64,000 nt of DNA. It comes from Peptoanaerobacter stomatis (GTDB taxonomy: Bacteria; Bacillota; Clostridia; Peptostreptococcales; Filifactoraceae). Both the position numbers and the translations under genes were made by a program. Positions 1 to 9,697 of this stretch are shown here, in pieces. Under the pieces are notes generated by a model. The model saw only the letters and a program-made list of their open reading frames with translations, ran no database searches and had not been told where the DNA came from. The stretch is taken from contig NZ_JH815225.1 of the NCBI RefSeq assembly GCF_000238095.2, positions 584,724-648,723 on the forward strand. Direction: 5' to 3'. Positions within the stretch are counted from its first letter, which is position 1; every line of letters starts with the position of its first letter.

Positions 1-2
1 AC

Positions 3-1508
3 ATACATATCGAATCATCATATTTATCACCAAGTGAGCTTGGCAGATTGTTGGTGCCACACGGTACTACCACAATAATTGCTGATCCTCATGAAATAGT
101 TAATGTATGCGGAATCACAGGTCTTGATTATATGATGGAATCTGCAAAAGGAACAGCCCTCGATATAAAATTTGCATTGCCGTCTTGCGTACCGGCAACT
201 CCTTTTGAACACGCCGGTGCAATATTAGACTCTGAAAAAATGAAAGAACCTATAAAAAGAGAAAACATAATAGGTCTTGGAGAATTTATGAATTTTATAG
301 GAGTTATAAATGCTGATGATGAGGTACTTAACAAACTCATAGTTGCAAAAAATGAAGGAAAAATAATAGACGGACATAGTCCTCAAGTATATGATAAAGA
401 TTTGAATGCATACTCGGCAGCAAGAATATTGGCTGACCATGAATGTGCAGATGTAAAAGAAATGCAAGACCGAATACAACGAGGTATGTATGTACTGCTC
501 AGACAAGGCTCAGCTTGCCACGACCTTCGTACTTTATTAAAAGGTGTCAATGAAAAAAACAGCAGAAGATGTTTATTATGCTCAGATGACAGACAACCCA
601 AGACTATTTTTGAAGAAGGTCATATAGACGGCCACTTGAAAATTTGTGTAGAAGAAGGTCTTGATGCAATCACAGCGATACAGATGGCTACACTTAATGC
701 AAGCGAGTGTTTCAGATTATATGACAGAGGAGCAATAGCTCCAGGTTATCGTGCAGACATAGTATTATTTGAAGATTTAAAAGATTTTAAAGTTAAAAGC
801 GTATTTATAAAAGGCGAATTAGTTGCACAAAACGAAAATTATCTTAAAGAAACAAAATACTATGATATTTCCTCTGTAAAAGGAAGTGTAAAAGTAAAAG
901 ACTTTTCATTAGACAAATTAAAGACAAAACTTAAATCAAATAAAATAAACGTAATAGAATTATCAAAGGGCAGTGTAGTTACAAAAAAAGTAGTAGAAAC
1001 TGTAGATATTGATGAAAATGGAGAATTTATAAGAAATCAAAACAAAGACATTGTAAAAATGGTAGTTGTTGAAAGACACAATAACACCGGTAATGTAGCT
1101 TGCGCTTTCATAAAAGGCTACGGTATAAAATCAGGAGCAGTAGCTTTATCCATAGCACACGACTCTCATAACATAATAGCAGTCGGTGTAAGTGATGAAG
1201 AAATCTATTTTGCAGTAAAAAGTCTAATCGAACAGGAAGGGGGAATAGTCCTTACAAAAGATAATAAAATAATAGAAAGTATGCCTATGCCTATAGCAGG
1301 GCTTATGAGCGATAAAAACGGAGAATGGGTAAACGAAAAATTACAGTCAATACACGAAAAGGCACACGAGCATTTAGGTATATCCGGTGATGTAGAGCCC
1401 GTTATGACGCTTTGCTTTATGTCGCTTCCTGTAATACCTGAACTAAAACTCACAGACATGGGACTATTTGATGTAAAAAACTCAAAATTTATAAATATAG
1501 AAGCATAG
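3..1508 (+). CDS. ade: Adenine deaminase (5' end outside window)
   Basis: Converts adenine to hypoxanthine and ammonia in purine salvage. The frame is open from the first bases of the window, so the true start lies upstream. The visible N-terminus has IHIES, the second half of the HxHIES metal-binding motif of the amidohydrolase fold, followed by VPHGTTTIIADPHEI, typical of the Ade family. Further on are DGHSP and CSDDRQP in the active-site region, and a C-terminal adenine-deaminase domain with AFIKGYGIKSGAVA and MPMPIAGLMS. About 500 residues are visible, so only some 60-80 N-terminal residues are missing for this family. It is the only plus-strand gene before 9.7 kb and ends at an inverted repeat. 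Family assignment is secure. Confidence 0.95.
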   Translation: MHIESSYLSPSELGRLLVPHGTTTIIADPHEIVNVCGITGLDYMMESAKGTALDIKFALPSCVPATPFEHAGAILDSEKMKEPIKRENIIGLGEFMNFIGVINADDEVLNKLIVAKNEGKIIDGHSPQVYDKDLNAYSAARILADHECADVKEMQDRIQRGMYVLLRQGSACHDLRTLLKGVNEKNSRRCLLCSDDRQPKTIFEEGHIDGHLKICVEEGLDAITAIQMATLNASECFRLYDRGAIAPGYRADIVLFEDLKDFKVKSVFIKGELVAQNENYLKETKYYDISSVKGSVKVKDFSLDKLKTKLKSNKINVIELSKGSVVTKKVVETVDIDENGEFIRNQNKDIVKMVVVERHNNTGNVACAFIKGYGIKSGAVALSIAHDSHNIIAVGVSDEEIYFAVKSLIEQEGGIVLTKDNKIIESMPMPIAGLMSDKNGEWVNEKLQSIHEKAHEHLGISGDVEPVMTLCFMSLPVIPELKLTDMGLFDVKNSKFINIEA

Positions 1509-1523
1509 ATTTTTTTAATATAA

Positions 1524-1561
1524 TGCTCAAATATGTTTTGCTCATAACACATATTTGAGCA
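1524..1561 (+). terminator. Inverted repeat after ade, terminator-like; member of dispersed TGCTCAAA repeat
   Basis: TGCTCAAATATGT is mirrored by ACATATTTGAGCA with a 12-base loop, 15 bases after the ade stop. It lacks a strong T tract on the plus strand. The left arm resembles the 16-base element found at 16424, 38099 and 57929, so it may be a copy of that family serving as a 3' hairpin. Confidence 0.6.
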
Positions 1562-1620
1562 TATCTTATACTAATATTCGTTTGATTAATGGATACATTT
1601 ATATATGTTGTTTATTTTAA

Positions 1621-1697
1621 ATATACTTAATTTTAATTAGCTGACGAATTCTTAAAAATCAAAATATCCATTATTCTATTAACTTTTAGTATTAACT
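1621..1697 (+). repeat. Intergenic repeat, copy A of a ~70-bp family
   Basis: This AT-rich segment aligns with 38901-38967 in the same orientation and with 49224-49292 in reverse complement. Shared cores include TATACTTAATTTT, TTCTTAAAAAT and TTCTATTAACTTTTA. By eye, identity is roughly three quarters. It lies in the gap between ade and nrdB, where no gene is seen. Confidence 0.55.
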
Positions 1698-1797
1698 TAA
1701 ATAAGTTTTATTATAGACAAACAATATATAAAAAATTTAATAAATTAAAGTGAAATTTTACCAGAGTTTACACAAAATTATTTTTACTCCCAATTTT

Positions 1798-2841
1798 TTA
1801 TAAATCATCCTCTATCACTGTTGATTTTGCGTATGCTGATACTTTTGCTTCAAAAAAATCTGTCTTTATGGAATTAGGATCTGAATATTCTTTTACCCAT
1901 TTCATAGATTCTATTTCTTCTTCATATCCTTCATATATAGGTTCAAATCCGAGACCTTTACATCTCAAATTGCCTATATATTTTATATAGTCTTCCACCA
2001 TATTCATAGTAAGTCCTTTTATTGAATCACCTATCGCATATCTCGCCCACTTTATTTCTTCCTCAGCACCTTGTTTTATCATTTCTCTGAAATAGTCTAT
2101 ATTTTCTTTGGTAAATATCTCTGGTTCTTCTTTTTTAAGCTCTAAAATTATTGATCGAAATAACCATAAATGTGTGTTTTCATCTCTGTTTATATATCTT
2201 ATTTCTTGCATTGTACCAGGCATTTTCCCTATTCTACCCAATGAATAGAAAAACATAAATCCTGAATAAAAATAAATCCCTTCCAAAATATAATTAGCTA
2301 TTGCTGTTTTTACCAAATTATATTTTGTTCTGTTGTTGTAAAAATCATTATATTGATCTCCTATGAATTTATTTCTTGCAAGCAAAAGAGGATCATCTTT
2401 CCATTGATATAATATCTTTGTTCTTTCTTCAGGCGAACATATTGTATCTAATATATATCCGTAACTCTGTGAGTGTATAGCCTCTTGATATGCCTGTATA
2501 GTCAAGCATAAATTTACTTCGTTTGCTGTTATATACTCTCCTATATTAGGAAGATTAGCTGTCTGCAACGAATCCAAAAACACCAAGAAAGATAGTATTT
2601 TATCGTATGCAGTCTTTTCCTCTACTGAAAGGTTTTTATAGTCTTTAATATCTTGTGATAAGTTGATTTCTTCCGGTATCCAAAAATTATTCATCGCTTG
2701 TCTGTACCAATCACTTACCCAAGTGTATTTCATATTGTTAAAATCATTGAGATTTGTTGTATTTCCGTTAATCATTCTTCTTTTTCCAAGCTCTATATCT
2801 CCATTTTCATTAAAAAGAGCTTTTCTCTTCAATTCTTCCAT
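1798..2841 (-). CDS. nrdB: Class I ribonucleotide reductase, beta (radical) subunit
   Basis: Holds the dimetal-tyrosyl radical cofactor used by the alpha subunit to reduce ribonucleotides to deoxyribonucleotides. The 347-residue protein carries the ferritin-like ligand set: D90, E120 and H123 with Y127 four residues after the histidine (EAIHSQSY), then E187 and E221/H224 (RDENTH). The radical tyrosine is therefore present, arguing for the classic tyrosyl class rather than Ic. A good ribosome site (TAGGAG) precedes the ATG. It is the last gene of a minus-strand run with dnaE, 65 bp after the 424-residue gene. The catalytic partner nrdA is not adjacent on either side, which is unusual for this family. 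Confidence 0.93.
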   Translation of the reverse strand: MEELKRKALFNENGDIELGKRRMINGNTTNLNDFNNMKYTWVSDWYRQAMNNFWIPEEINLSQDIKDYKNLSVEEKTAYDKILSFLVFLDSLQTANLPNIGEYITANEVNLCLTIQAYQEAIHSQSYGYILDTICSPEERTKILYQWKDDPLLLARNKFIGDQYNDFYNNRTKYNLVKTAIANYILEGIYFYSGFMFFYSLGRIGKMPGTMQEIRYINRDENTHLWLFRSIILELKKEEPEIFTKENIDYFREMIKQGAEEEIKWARYAIGDSIKGLTMNMVEDYIKYIGNLRCKGLGFEPIYEGYEEEIESMKWVKEYSDPNSIKTDFFEAKVSAYAKSTVIEDDL

Positions 2842-2906
2842 AAAATTCTCCTAAGTTTAGAATGTATATTAATATTTGTTTTAAAGATAATATTATAAAA
2901 AATCAA

Positions 2907-4181
2907 TTATCTCGACTCATAGAAAAAATTATCCTTTACTGATATGATTTTTTTTGCCTGTATTTCTATTTTTCCTGTTTGCATATCTATGAGTTTGAGA
3001 TATTTTTTGCTTGGCATATTCGGATTTACTTCCATTATAAGATATCTATTTTGAATAAAATTTAAAAATTCTTCAGTTTTTTCCAATTTTTCATAAGCAT
3101 ATTCCTGTATGCCTGTTAATATATCTATTATTTTTACGTTTTTATCATCTTCTGTAATTTTATATAATATGTTATTTTCAAAAGAAAATGTTGAACCGAT
3201 ATCTAAATTGGTTATTTTTTCTGATGTCATATTATTTTTATTTATAGCATATATTTCTTCTTTTCCAAGCATTATTCTATCATTAAACTCTTTACTGTGT
3301 TCCAAAAATTTCTGATGTTTAGTTTTTTTATAGTAGATATATTCTTTTGTACTGCCTATTACTCGTATTATACCGTCTTCTTTTATAGAATCTATATCTT
3401 TCATATCTATGTGATTATTTGAATTGATACATTCTTCTTTGAATTTTTCAAAGTCCATACATTTAACTGCATTGTTAAAAATATCGAGTCTATTTTCTAC
3501 AAGATCGTCATCGTCTACCTCATACATATTGGTTGTAAGTATGGATACTTCATCTTCTTCGTCCATATATATCTCTTCACAATATATATATTTATTGTTT
3601 TGAGATAATTGAAAAATTCCCAATGAATATTTTATTGATACGTCTTGTATTTCAATCATTTGTTTTGTATATATATCAAATATAAATAGCTTGTCATATT
3701 CTTTTAATGTATCATTGATTGAATTTACCAAGTCTATTGCTATATATCTTTCAGATAACATTCTAAATCCCATGTAATAAAACTCTCTTTGAGAATATTT
3801 TATGGCAAATATTCTTATTTGTTCATGTGTATTTATATCTATGGCGTACAATATTATCTGTGCCAAGTTTTCATCAGATGAATCTGTTACTATACTGAAA
3901 AATATATAGTTCATATCCTCATAAATTTGTACATCCTCATCATCGCTTGGCACAAATATGTCAAATTTATATGGATGTAGTGTATGTGTCCCTTCATCTA
4001 TTCTTACATTTTTATTTTCTTCTATATAATAACAGTATATGCCATCCACCCAATATTCGTTTTTTGAGTTTTGGATAGCTTTTACAAAATAAACTCTGTC
4101 TTTTAACACTTTTATAGGTTTCAGATCTATTGTAGGTACTTCTTGAAATTCTTTTACAACACTTAAATCTATTTTCCTCAA
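2907..4181 (-). CDS. Uncharacterised 424-residue protein, WD/propeller-like repeats
   Basis: I do not recognise a named family. The protein has no signal peptide or membrane segment and is rich in short beta-type segments of the form 'yiffsiv...ilyaidinthe', 'lfifdiytkqm' and 'lklidmqtgki', which recur at intervals of about 45-60 residues. That pattern resembles a beta-propeller, but this is inference. The middle (about 215-260) is acidic. The start is TTG at 4181, with AAGGAAA about eight bases upstream and no nearby ATG alternative. It begins 19 bp after the GDPD gene and ends 65 bp before nrdB, so it is likely cotranscribed with both. Confidence 0.8.
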   Translation of the reverse strand: MRKIDLSVVKEFQEVPTIDLKPIKVLKDRVYFVKAIQNSKNEYWVDGIYCYYIEENKNVRIDEGTHTLHPYKFDIFVPSDDEDVQIYEDMNYIFFSIVTDSSDENLAQIILYAIDINTHEQIRIFAIKYSQREFYYMGFRMLSERYIAIDLVNSINDTLKEYDKLFIFDIYTKQMIEIQDVSIKYSLGIFQLSQNNKYIYCEEIYMDEEDEVSILTTNMYEVDDDDLVENRLDIFNNAVKCMDFEKFKEECINSNNHIDMKDIDSIKEDGIIRVIGSTKEYIYYKKTKHQKFLEHSKEFNDRIMLGKEEIYAINKNNMTSEKITNLDIGSTFSFENNILYKITEDDKNVKIIDILTGIQEYAYEKLEKTEEFLNFIQNRYLIMEVNPNMPSKKYLKLIDMQTGKIEIQAKKIISVKDNFFYESR

Positions 4182-4200
4182 TTTTATTTTCCTTATCTTT

Positions 4201-5862
4201 TTAACTATTTAATTCTACTGCACTTAATATATCATCTGAATAGATGCCGTACGCTTTTTGTCCGTTTATATATGCTTTTGCCTTTGTTTTGTCATTCTCT
4301 GTGTGTATATACACCCTTATTCCGTTATTAGTAAGCAATTCAGGTAAAGTTGTATAAACTCTGTATAAATTATCCATAGTTACAGCGAACAAATCATTGC
4401 ATTTTGCAAATTCCAAAACTCCATACGGACTTTGTTCTGTCCTATAAAGTGTATATATTATATTTTTATAGCCCAAATCTTTTATTTTTTGATACTGAAC
4501 TGTATCATATATCTGCGGTATAAATCTTGACTGTATTTCTTTTGAACTGTTGGCAAATTCTGTCAAAGCTTTTATGTTTCCATTTTCCATATTATCTTCT
4601 TTTACATCTGTCACTATATATGCATCCGTATTATTTTTAAGCCATTCCAATGTGTCGTCTATGGACATCTGTTTTAGAGAATTTATCATTTTTTTATTTT
4701 TAAACTCTTCATATTTCATATAGTAATTATTTGAAAATACATCTCCCGTCAACTTTTTAAAACTTGCCCAATCATGTAATTGTACTATTTTGCCGTCAGT
4801 AGTCCAATCAAAATCTATTTCCAATATTCTGTTTCCTCTTGAATATGAACTGTTCATAGCTTGAAGGGTATTTGTTCCTACTATTCCAAGTACTTTACCT
4901 CCTGCATGAGCTATAAATCTGTCATTTTGTATTGCAGGTCTTATATAGTTGTTGGATTTTACGGCTTGAGGTATAGCTATAGGCAAATTTACTATGTCTT
5001 CTATTGAATATATATATCCGTCAAATTTGCTCTCATTTTTATTTGTAAGTGTAGGCTTATTTATCTCATACACTCTTCTTTTTGCTTTTTTTATCTCTTC
5101 CATTTCTTTTTGATTAGGACTTGTATTTTGATATACAAACATTATATTTTTATCTTTGTTGTTTACTGCAAAGCTGTATATATTGTTTTCGCCTTTTAAA
5201 TCTACAAGAGCAACATTGTCGAAAGTTTTATAATTTCCTAAAATATCCGTTGTTTCTATTATAAGTTTGTCTTTATTTTTAAAAGATTTGTTGTTTAAAA
5301 TGTCAAATATATTTTTTTCCGTATCTAAGCTTTTCACAAAAAATCTTGCATCCGGATAATTATTTAAAAACACATTTATATCGCCTATACTCATTTGAGT
5401 TTCACCATTTTTCATTTTATATGAAAAATATTCGTCTATTGTAGGTCTTTGTATATACGCTTCATAATATCTGTAAAAATACTCACTGAAATTATCTGCA
5501 AGAACTATTTGATTGTCCAAAGTGGCTGATACGGTTATTTCAAAAACTCTAAATCCCCTGTCATAAAGACTTTGCAATTCCTGTTTGCTTTGAGTACGTA
5601 ACCTCACAACATACTGTGAATTGGGTATGTTTTTAAATACGTCCACTATTTTTGTCTGAGTTTCTTTGGGTTTATTTTCTAACGCTTCTAAATCTTCAAC
5701 TTTTTGTTCTTTTTCTGTGCTTTCTGTTTTAGGCTTTTCTATTTGGCTTGCTTCATTTGATTTTACAGAATTATTTATATCATTTATATTAATTTCTGCA
5801 TATATCGTATTTGTTGTTAATAGTGCTGTAAGCATTAATAAAGGTAAAATTTTTCTTTTCAA
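4201..5862 (-). CDS. Exported glycerophosphodiester phosphodiesterase-family protein with degenerate tandem domain
   Basis: GDPD enzymes hydrolyse glycerophosphodiesters to glycerol-3-phosphate and an alcohol. A signal peptide (MKRKILPLLMLTALL...IYAE) and a Glu/Lys-rich linker precede two related halves. The second half (from about residue 316) has the GDPD signature HAGG, then ILEIDFDWTTDGKIVQLHD with acidic metal ligands and the HD catalytic pair. The first half (about 85-300) repeats the layout (GFRVFEITVSATLDNQIVLAD; MSIGDINVFLNNYPDARFF versus MSIDDTLEWLKNNTDAYIV) but lacks HAGG and the HD pair, so it is probably a non-catalytic duplicate. The start is TTG with GAAAGG upstream at a rather long spacing. 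It lies 25 bp after dnaE. It probably acts at the cell surface on lipid or teichoic-acid breakdown products. Confidence 0.85.
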   Translation of the reverse strand: MKRKILPLLMLTALLTTNTIYAEININDINNSVKSNEASQIEKPKTESTEKEQKVEDLEALENKPKETQTKIVDVFKNIPNSQYVVRLRTQSKQELQSLYDRGFRVFEITVSATLDNQIVLADNFSEYFYRYYEAYIQRPTIDEYFSYKMKNGETQMSIGDINVFLNNYPDARFFVKSLDTEKNIFDILNNKSFKNKDKLIIETTDILGNYKTFDNVALVDLKGENNIYSFAVNNKDKNIMFVYQNTSPNQKEMEEIKKAKRRVYEINKPTLTNKNESKFDGYIYSIEDIVNLPIAIPQAVKSNNYIRPAIQNDRFIAHAGGKVLGIVGTNTLQAMNSSYSRGNRILEIDFDWTTDGKIVQLHDWASFKKLTGDVFSNNYYMKYEEFKNKKMINSLKQMSIDDTLEWLKNNTDAYIVTDVKEDNMENGNIKALTEFANSSKEIQSRFIPQIYDTVQYQKIKDLGYKNIIYTLYRTEQSPYGVLEFAKCNDLFAVTMDNLYRVYTTLPELLTNNGIRVYIHTENDKTKAKAYINGQKAYGIYSDDILSAVELNS

Positions 5863-5887
5863 AATATCTATATTCCTTTCTAAAAAT

Positions 5888-8800
5888 TTATATTATTTTT
5901 ACATTGTCATCTCCGACAAGTGCTTTTATCCTGCTTATGATTTCATCGCTATAATCTATATTCATATTATCTTTTACCATAACTTTTTTTGTCTTTTCAT
6001 CATAAAAATATAGTTTCGCATTTCCATACGGCTTTGTCAAGTTTTCTACGAGATGAACTTTGGGTGAATTTTTAAAATCATCTATTTTCACATATACTTT
6101 TTTTATTTCTTCCAAATCATCTATTGATTGTATGCTCTCAGCTATAACTCTGTTGTCTTCATCTTCTTCCAATGATAACCTTCCTTTTACAAATATGACG
6201 CTGTCTTTTATTAAATAGGCAGATATTTGAGCATATATTTTAGGAAAAACTATTACTTCAACACTTGAATATAAATCTTCTATTGTCAAAAATGCCATAA
6301 GCTCATTATTTTTTTTAGTGGAATTTATCTTTATCTTATTTATAATTCCTACTATGCCTATTTTCAGATTTTCTATATCCGATATTGACGTATTTTCCTC
6401 GTTTATCTCTTTTATTTGGACTGAATTGATATTAACATTGCTGTCTATTATTTTTTTATACTTGTCAAGCGGATTTCCACTTAAATAAAATCCCAATATA
6501 TCTTTTTCCATAGACAACAATATCTCATGTGAAAACTCATTTATCTTGACAATACTGTCCTGCCTATAATTTTTTATGCTTTCATTGTTAAAAAAGCTTA
6601 TCTGTCCTTGAATATTGTTCTTTTTTCTCAGTTGTATTGAATTTATTATGCTTTCATAATTTGACATTATGCTTGCTCTGTTCGGTATAAGAGAATCTAT
6701 TGCACCTGATTTTATCAGAGATTCCACTACTTTTTTATTTATATTTTTACTTTCCAATCTTTCTACTATATCTTCAAAACTTGTGTAATCTCCGTTTTTT
6801 TCTCTTTCAAATGCTATGTTGTCAGCGACTGCAAATCCTATACCTTTTAGCGCCGAAAGCGGAAATCTTATAGCATCATTTTCTACATGAAAATCTGAAT
6901 AAGAGTAATTTATATCCGGTGGAAGTATCTTTACATCATTTTCTTCACAATCTATCTTGTATTCTATAATCTTATCTATATTGCCTATAACTGAACTCAT
7001 AAGTGCCGCCATAAACTCAACTTTATAATGTGTTTTCAAATATGCCGTCTGATATGATATAACTGCATAAGCAGCCGCATGCGATTTATTGAAAGCATAA
7101 TTTGCAAAATCTATCATATCGTCAAATATTTTATTTGCACTTTCTTCATCTACACCATTTTTTATACAGCCTATTATATTTTCTTCTTCATTTCCATATA
7201 CAAAATTTTTTCGCTCCTGCTCCATTACGTCCATTTTCTTCTTGGACATCGCTCTTCTCACCAAATCTGCCCTACCGTATGAATATCCTGCCAAATCTCT
7301 TACGGCTTGCATAACTTGCTCTTGGTATATCATTATACCGTTTGTTACAGAAAGTATTGGTTTTAATTTTTCGTGTATATATTTTATATTGGAATTATTT
7401 TCTTTATTTTTTATATACATAGGTATGGAGTCCATGGGACCGGGTCTATATAGTGATATTCCGGCTATTATATCTTCCAAATGCTCCGGTTTGAGTTCCT
7501 TCATAAACTTTCTCATACCACCGCTTTCAATCTGGAATATACCCAAAGTTTTTCCCGATGAAATTAATTCATATACTTTTTTATCATTGTAATCAAGAGT
7601 TTCCAAATCTATCTCTATATTTTTATTCTTTTTTATATTTTCAATAGTTTTTTGAATTACAGTGAGAGTTCTTAGCCCTAAGAAATCCATCTTCAAAAGA
7701 CCGAGTTCCTCCAAAGTTGTCATAGTAAATTGCGTAGTTATATTGTCATCTTGCACATATAAAGGCACATAATTGTCAACCGGATTTTTAGATATAACCA
7801 CTCCTGCTGCATGTGTTGATGCGTGCCTTGGCAAATTCTCTATACCTTTTGCCACATCTATTAAGTTGTGTACAGTTTCATCATTATCGTATAGCTTTTT
7901 CAAATCCGGATTTATATTAAGTGCAATTTCTATGCTTATTTTGAGTGCGTGTGGTATCATCTTTGCAACTCTATCTGCAAGCGCATAGCTTATACCCATA
8001 ACTCTCGCAGAATCTCTTACAGCCAATCTCGCCTTAAACGTTCCGAAAGTTATTATCTGAGAAACGTGGTCTTTGCCATATTTTTCCTTGACATAATCTA
8101 TTACTTTATCTCTTTTTTCATAGCAAAAGTCTATATCTATATCCGGCATAGAAACTCTTTCAGGATTTAAAAATCTCTCAAAGAGTAAGCCGAATTTTAT
8201 CGGATCTATATCTGTAATTTTAAGTGCATAAGATACTATAGAGCCGGCAGCTGAACCACGTCCCGGCCCAACCATTATATTGTTTATTTTTGCATAATTG
8301 ATGAAATCCCATACTATCAAAAAATACTCCACATACCCCATTTGATTTATTACATTCAATTCAAAATCAAGTCTGTTTTTTATATCATCTGATACTATTT
8401 CATACCTTTGTTTTATACCTTCATCGCATAGCTTTTTCAAATATTCAAATGCAGTATAATTTGACGGCACAGAATATTTAGGCAAATGATAGGAATTAAA
8501 ATCAAACTCTACATTACACATATCAGCAATTTTTTGAGTATTTGCAAGCGCCTCTTCATCTCCTGAAAATATATCATACATCTCTTCTTGAGATTTAAAA
8601 TAGAATTCGTTAGTTTGAAATTCCATTTTCTGCTCATCGGCAAGTGTCTTACCTGTCTGTATGCAAAGCAATATTTCGTGAGATTTATAATCTTTTTTGT
8701 CAACATAATGGACATCATTGGTAACTACAAGCGGTATCTTGGTGTCAATAGACAATTTTCTTAAATATATATTTACTCTTTTTTGCTCAGCTATATTATG

Positions 8801-9331
8801 ATCTTGCATTTCAAGATAAAAATTACCTTTTCCATATATGTTTTCCAACCTCAATGCAATCTCTTTGGCTTTTTCATAATTTCCTGCAAGTATCTGTTGT
8901 TGAACATCCCCAGCCAAACAAGCTGACAAACATATTATCCCCTCGCTGTATTTTTCAAGCAGTTCATAATCAACTCTCGGCTTGTAATAAAATCCGTCTA
9001 CAAATCCTATTGATACCAATTTTATAAGATTTTTATAGCCTTCGTTATTCTTTGCCAAAAGTATTATATGTCCTGATTTTTTATCTACTGTTTCTTTATC
9101 TTTATGAGTTCTTGCACTTGTATAAAGTTCACAGCCTATTATCGGTTTTATCCCGTTCTTCTTTGCTGTTTTATAAAAATCAACCACACCGAACATAACG
9201 CCGTGATCCGTTATAGCAACTGAATCCATGCCGAGATTTTTCGCTTTTTCAATAACTTCATTTATCTTGGAGAATCCGTCAAGTAATGAATACGGAGTAT
9301 GTAAATGCAGATGAACAAATTTTTTATCCAT
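5888..9331 (-). CDS. dnaE: DNA polymerase III alpha subunit, DnaE type
   Basis: Replicative polymerase of the C family. The N-terminal PHP domain (FVHLHLHTPYSLLDG) covers roughly residues 1-270. The palm carries the catalytic motif PDIDIDF at about 396-402 (D397, D399, D401), and the fingers contain GPGRGSAAGS and LYRPGPMDS. Helix-hairpin-helix (about 780-850) and OB-fold (about 960-1060) segments follow. At 1147 residues it fits DnaE1/DnaE3 enzymes and has no internal exonuclease domain as PolC would. It is the first gene of the minus-strand run to nrdB. Linking a replicase to a dNTP-making enzyme would be sensible if the run is one transcript. Confidence 0.96.
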   Translation of the reverse strand: MDKKFVHLHLHTPYSLLDGFSKINEVIEKAKNLGMDSVAITDHGVMFGVVDFYKTAKKNGIKPIIGCELYTSARTHKDKETVDKKSGHIILLAKNNEGYKNLIKLVSIGFVDGFYYKPRVDYELLEKYSEGIICLSACLAGDVQQQILAGNYEKAKEIALRLENIYGKGNFYLEMQDHNIAEQKRVNIYLRKLSIDTKIPLVVTNDVHYVDKKDYKSHEILLCIQTGKTLADEQKMEFQTNEFYFKSQEEMYDIFSGDEEALANTQKIADMCNVEFDFNSYHLPKYSVPSNYTAFEYLKKLCDEGIKQRYEIVSDDIKNRLDFELNVINQMGYVEYFLIVWDFINYAKINNIMVGPGRGSAAGSIVSYALKITDIDPIKFGLLFERFLNPERVSMPDIDIDFCYEKRDKVIDYVKEKYGKDHVSQIITFGTFKARLAVRDSARVMGISYALADRVAKMIPHALKISIEIALNINPDLKKLYDNDETVHNLIDVAKGIENLPRHASTHAAGVVISKNPVDNYVPLYVQDDNITTQFTMTTLEELGLLKMDFLGLRTLTVIQKTIENIKKNKNIEIDLETLDYNDKKVYELISSGKTLGIFQIESGGMRKFMKELKPEHLEDIIAGISLYRPGPMDSIPMYIKNKENNSNIKYIHEKLKPILSVTNGIMIYQEQVMQAVRDLAGYSYGRADLVRRAMSKKKMDVMEQERKNFVYGNEEENIIGCIKNGVDEESANKIFDDMIDFANYAFNKSHAAAYAVISYQTAYLKTHYKVEFMAALMSSVIGNIDKIIEYKIDCEENDVKILPPDINYSYSDFHVENDAIRFPLSALKGIGFAVADNIAFEREKNGDYTSFEDIVERLESKNINKKVVESLIKSGAIDSLIPNRASIMSNYESIINSIQLRKKNNIQGQISFFNNESIKNYRQDSIVKINEFSHEILLSMEKDILGFYLSGNPLDKYKKIIDSNVNINSVQIKEINEENTSISDIENLKIGIVGIINKIKINSTKKNNELMAFLTIEDLYSSVEVIVFPKIYAQISAYLIKDSVIFVKGRLSLEEDEDNRVIAESIQSIDDLEEIKKVYVKIDDFKNSPKVHLVENLTKPYGNAKLYFYDEKTKKVMVKDNMNIDYSDEIISRIKALVGDDNVKII

Positions 9332-9373
9332 AGTTTATTACCTTTTTTAATTTTTCAAAAATATTTAACATTT

Positions 9374-9382
9374 ATTATATCA
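9374..9382 (-). promoter_or_regulatory. Candidate extended -10 for dnaE
   Basis: On the minus strand TGATATAAT lies about 45 bases upstream of the dnaE ATG. It is a TATAAT with a TG extension; no good -35 box is seen at 17 bases. In sequence this AT-rich, such matches arise by chance. Confidence 0.35.
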
Positions 9383-9697
9383 TAAATAAATATATTAAAA
9401 AATTAATAATTTTTACATTTTGATAACTATGTATTTTTTAATTCAAAAATTGAATTACCTCTACTACAATAATTTTAATTTTATCTAAAAAATAATCTCA
9501 TGCTTTATTCAATTATCTTTTGAGCTATGCTACAATACATTTATTGCAAAATAAGTAAAAAAGAATGTTTATTCATATAATAATATTGGTAATAAGTTTA
9601 TAGATAATGCCTATTTTTATATCTTTATCAAAACTATTGTTAAAAAAGCTTGTATTAAAGTCGTTTTAAAATATTAAACTGTTAGAAGGAGATACAT
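9383..9697. other. Intergenic, no gene seen
   Basis: The divergent gap between dnaE and the macro-domain gene is very AT-rich and has stop codons in all frames. I see no convincing RNA or repeat. A strong ribosome site (AGAAGGAGA, 9684-9692) serves the downstream gene. Confidence 0.6.

Noticed and set aside
9588-9600. TTGGTAATAAG resembling the GntR operator
   Set aside because: It lacks the second half-site (TACC) and is far from the regulon.
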